From assembly GCF_000716785.1 (NCBI RefSeq), contig NZ_JNYY01000001.1, positions 248,001-312,000 of the forward strand: DNA of 64,000 bases, read 5' to 3'. The translations under genes and the position numbers were made by a program. The stretch comes from Amycolatopsis vancoresmycina (GTDB taxonomy: Bacteria; Actinomycetota; Actinomycetes; Mycobacteriales; Pseudonocardiaceae). Of this stretch, positions 63,242 through 64,000 are shown one piece after another; within the stretch, counting starts at the first letter, position 1; every line of letters begins with the position of its first letter. The notes beneath the pieces are model-generated. The model made no database searches. It was given only the letters and a program-made list of their open reading frames with translations, and was not told the origin of the DNA.

Positions 63242-64000
63242 TCAGCGCTGTTCCAGCTCGGAGGTCTTCGAGGTTTCCCGCATTGTGCCGTAGACGATCA
63301 GGGAAACCAGGACGCAGCCCGCGACGTACCAGAAGAACACCGACTCGTGCCCGGCGCTCTTCAGCGCCTGCGCGATGAGCTCCGCGGTGCCGCCGAAGAT
63401 CGCGACGGTGAGCGCGTACGGCAGGCCGACGCCGACGGCCCGGATCTTCGTCGGGAACAGCTCGGCCTTCACGATCGCGTTGATCGAGGTGTAGCCCGCC
63501 ACGACGACCAGACCGGCCAGGACCAGGAAGAACGCGCCGACCGGGTTCCGGGTCGAGCCCATCACGGTCATGATCGGGACGGTGAGCAGCGTGCCCGCGA
63601 TGCCGAAGAACAGCAGCAGCGGGCGGCGGCCGATCCGGTCGGACAGCTTGCCGGCCAGCGGCTGCAGGATCGCGGCCAGCAGGATCGCCGAGAACAGGAT
63701 GACCGTGACCGTGCGCCGCGGGATGTGGGCGGTGTTCTCGAGGAACTTCTGGCTGTAGGTGGCGAAGGTGTAGAACGCCACGGTGCCGCCGAGGGTCAGG
63801 CCGACGACGAGCGCGATCTCCTTGGGATACTTGGCCAGCGTGCGCAGCGTGCCGCGTTCGCCGGTCGCCTTGCTCTCGTCCGCTTCGCGGGTGTAGCTCT
63901 CGGACTCGTCCATGCCGCGGCGCAGCCACATGACGCTGAGCGCGGCCACCGTGCCGACGCCGAACGCGATCCGCCAGCCCCACGACGTCAGCTGCTGCTC
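63242..64000 (-). CDS. MFS transporter, metabolite:H+ symporter (MHS) type (5' end outside window)
   Basis: The C-terminal 252 residues only; the gene runs off the right edge. It begins in SWGWRIAFGVGTVAALSVMW and has six later helices, with the MFS loop GKLSDRIGRRPLLLF and TKIRAVGVGLPYALTVAIFGGT, typical of KgtP/ProP-like MHS permeases for 2-oxoglutarate, shikimate or similar acids. It precedes the RR-HK-TAXI genes on the same strand by 7 bp and may be the transporter they serve. Confidence 0.88.
   Translation of the reverse strand, partial: EQQLTSWGWRIAFGVGTVAALSVMWLRRGMDESESYTREADESKATGERGTLRTLAKYPKEIALVVGLTLGGTVAFYTFATYSQKFLENTAHIPRRTVTVILFSAILLAAILQPLAGKLSDRIGRRPLLLFFGIAGTLLTVPIMTVMGSTRNPVGAFFLVLAGLVVVAGYTSINAIVKAELFPTKIRAVGVGLPYALTVAIFGGTAELIAQALKSAGHESVFFWYVAGCVLVSLIVYGTMRETSKTSELEQR

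Overview
The window is a high-GC actinobacterial chromosome segment, most likely from the Pseudonocardiales (Amycolatopsis-like; this is inference). Three things suggest it. The gene order matches two Mycobacterium tuberculosis neighbourhoods, pgsA2-gcvH-garA-Rv1828-Rv1829-Rv1830-gcvB and acnR-acn-ripA-moxR1-Rv1480-Rv1481. There is a complete egtABCD ergothioneine operon. There is also a DUF3558/EspG/WxG cassette of a type frequent in that order. GTG, TTG and leaderless starts are common. I see no tRNA, rRNA, insertion sequence, prophage or CRISPR array.

Layout. 1-3126: a zinc-sparing ribosome island. Two divergent operons carry cysteine-poor bL28, bL33, uS14, bS18, bL31 and bL32, an MRF-like hibernation-factor recruiter and a COG0523 metallochaperone, around a candidate Zur site. 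3218-6144: a MoxR-type ATPase paired with a metallopeptidase-like/VWA protein. 6192-12457: siroheme/cobalamin methyltransferase, an alpha/beta hydrolase, a fatty-acid catabolic pair, two paralogous lipoproteins and a small orphan gene. 12867-21440: phospholipid synthase, gcvH, garA, ftsR, a bifunctional nuclease, an inserted MerR-thioredoxin-TetR block, mcdR, and gcvP behind a tandem glycine riboswitch. 21446-26273: an envelope-sugar locus with a UDP-sulfoquinovose synthase, a GT-C/GT2 fusion, a GtrA protein and an epimerase. 26335-31288: a SnoaL-like protein, an MmyB-type regulator with repeated operators, a catalytically degenerate aldo-keto reductase, a repeat-rich membrane protein and a putative DNA glycosylase. 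31285-33674: two CNNM/CBS transporters. 33874-37801: an AcnR-like repressor divergent from a type VII secretion-like substrate/chaperone cassette. 37861-41038: a proline iminopeptidase, an amino-acid dehydrogenase and a LysR regulator. 41159-45955: egtABCD plus an F420-type reductase. 46075-49378: a secreted peptidase, MgtC and a hydrolase. 49448-58805: aconitase, a RipA-like hydrolase, a short insertion (DUF1801, methyltransferase, MobA), then MoxR1-DUF58-VWA. 58807-64000: a membrane protein, TrmL, a thioesterase, a two-component system coupled to a TAXI binding protein, and a partial MFS permease.

The most interesting observations are these. (i) The sulfosugar module could form a complete polyprenyl-phosphate route (SqdB, GT2, GtrA, GT-C). 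(ii) AcnR-box palindromes precede both an AcnR-like gene and acn, although the two genes lie 15 kb apart. (iii) A palindrome, TCCACWGTGGAC, recurs inside unrelated coding sequences in two reading frames using rare codons. (iv) The zinc-sparing island is unusually complete. (v) The T7SS-like cassette lies without any secretion machinery in view.
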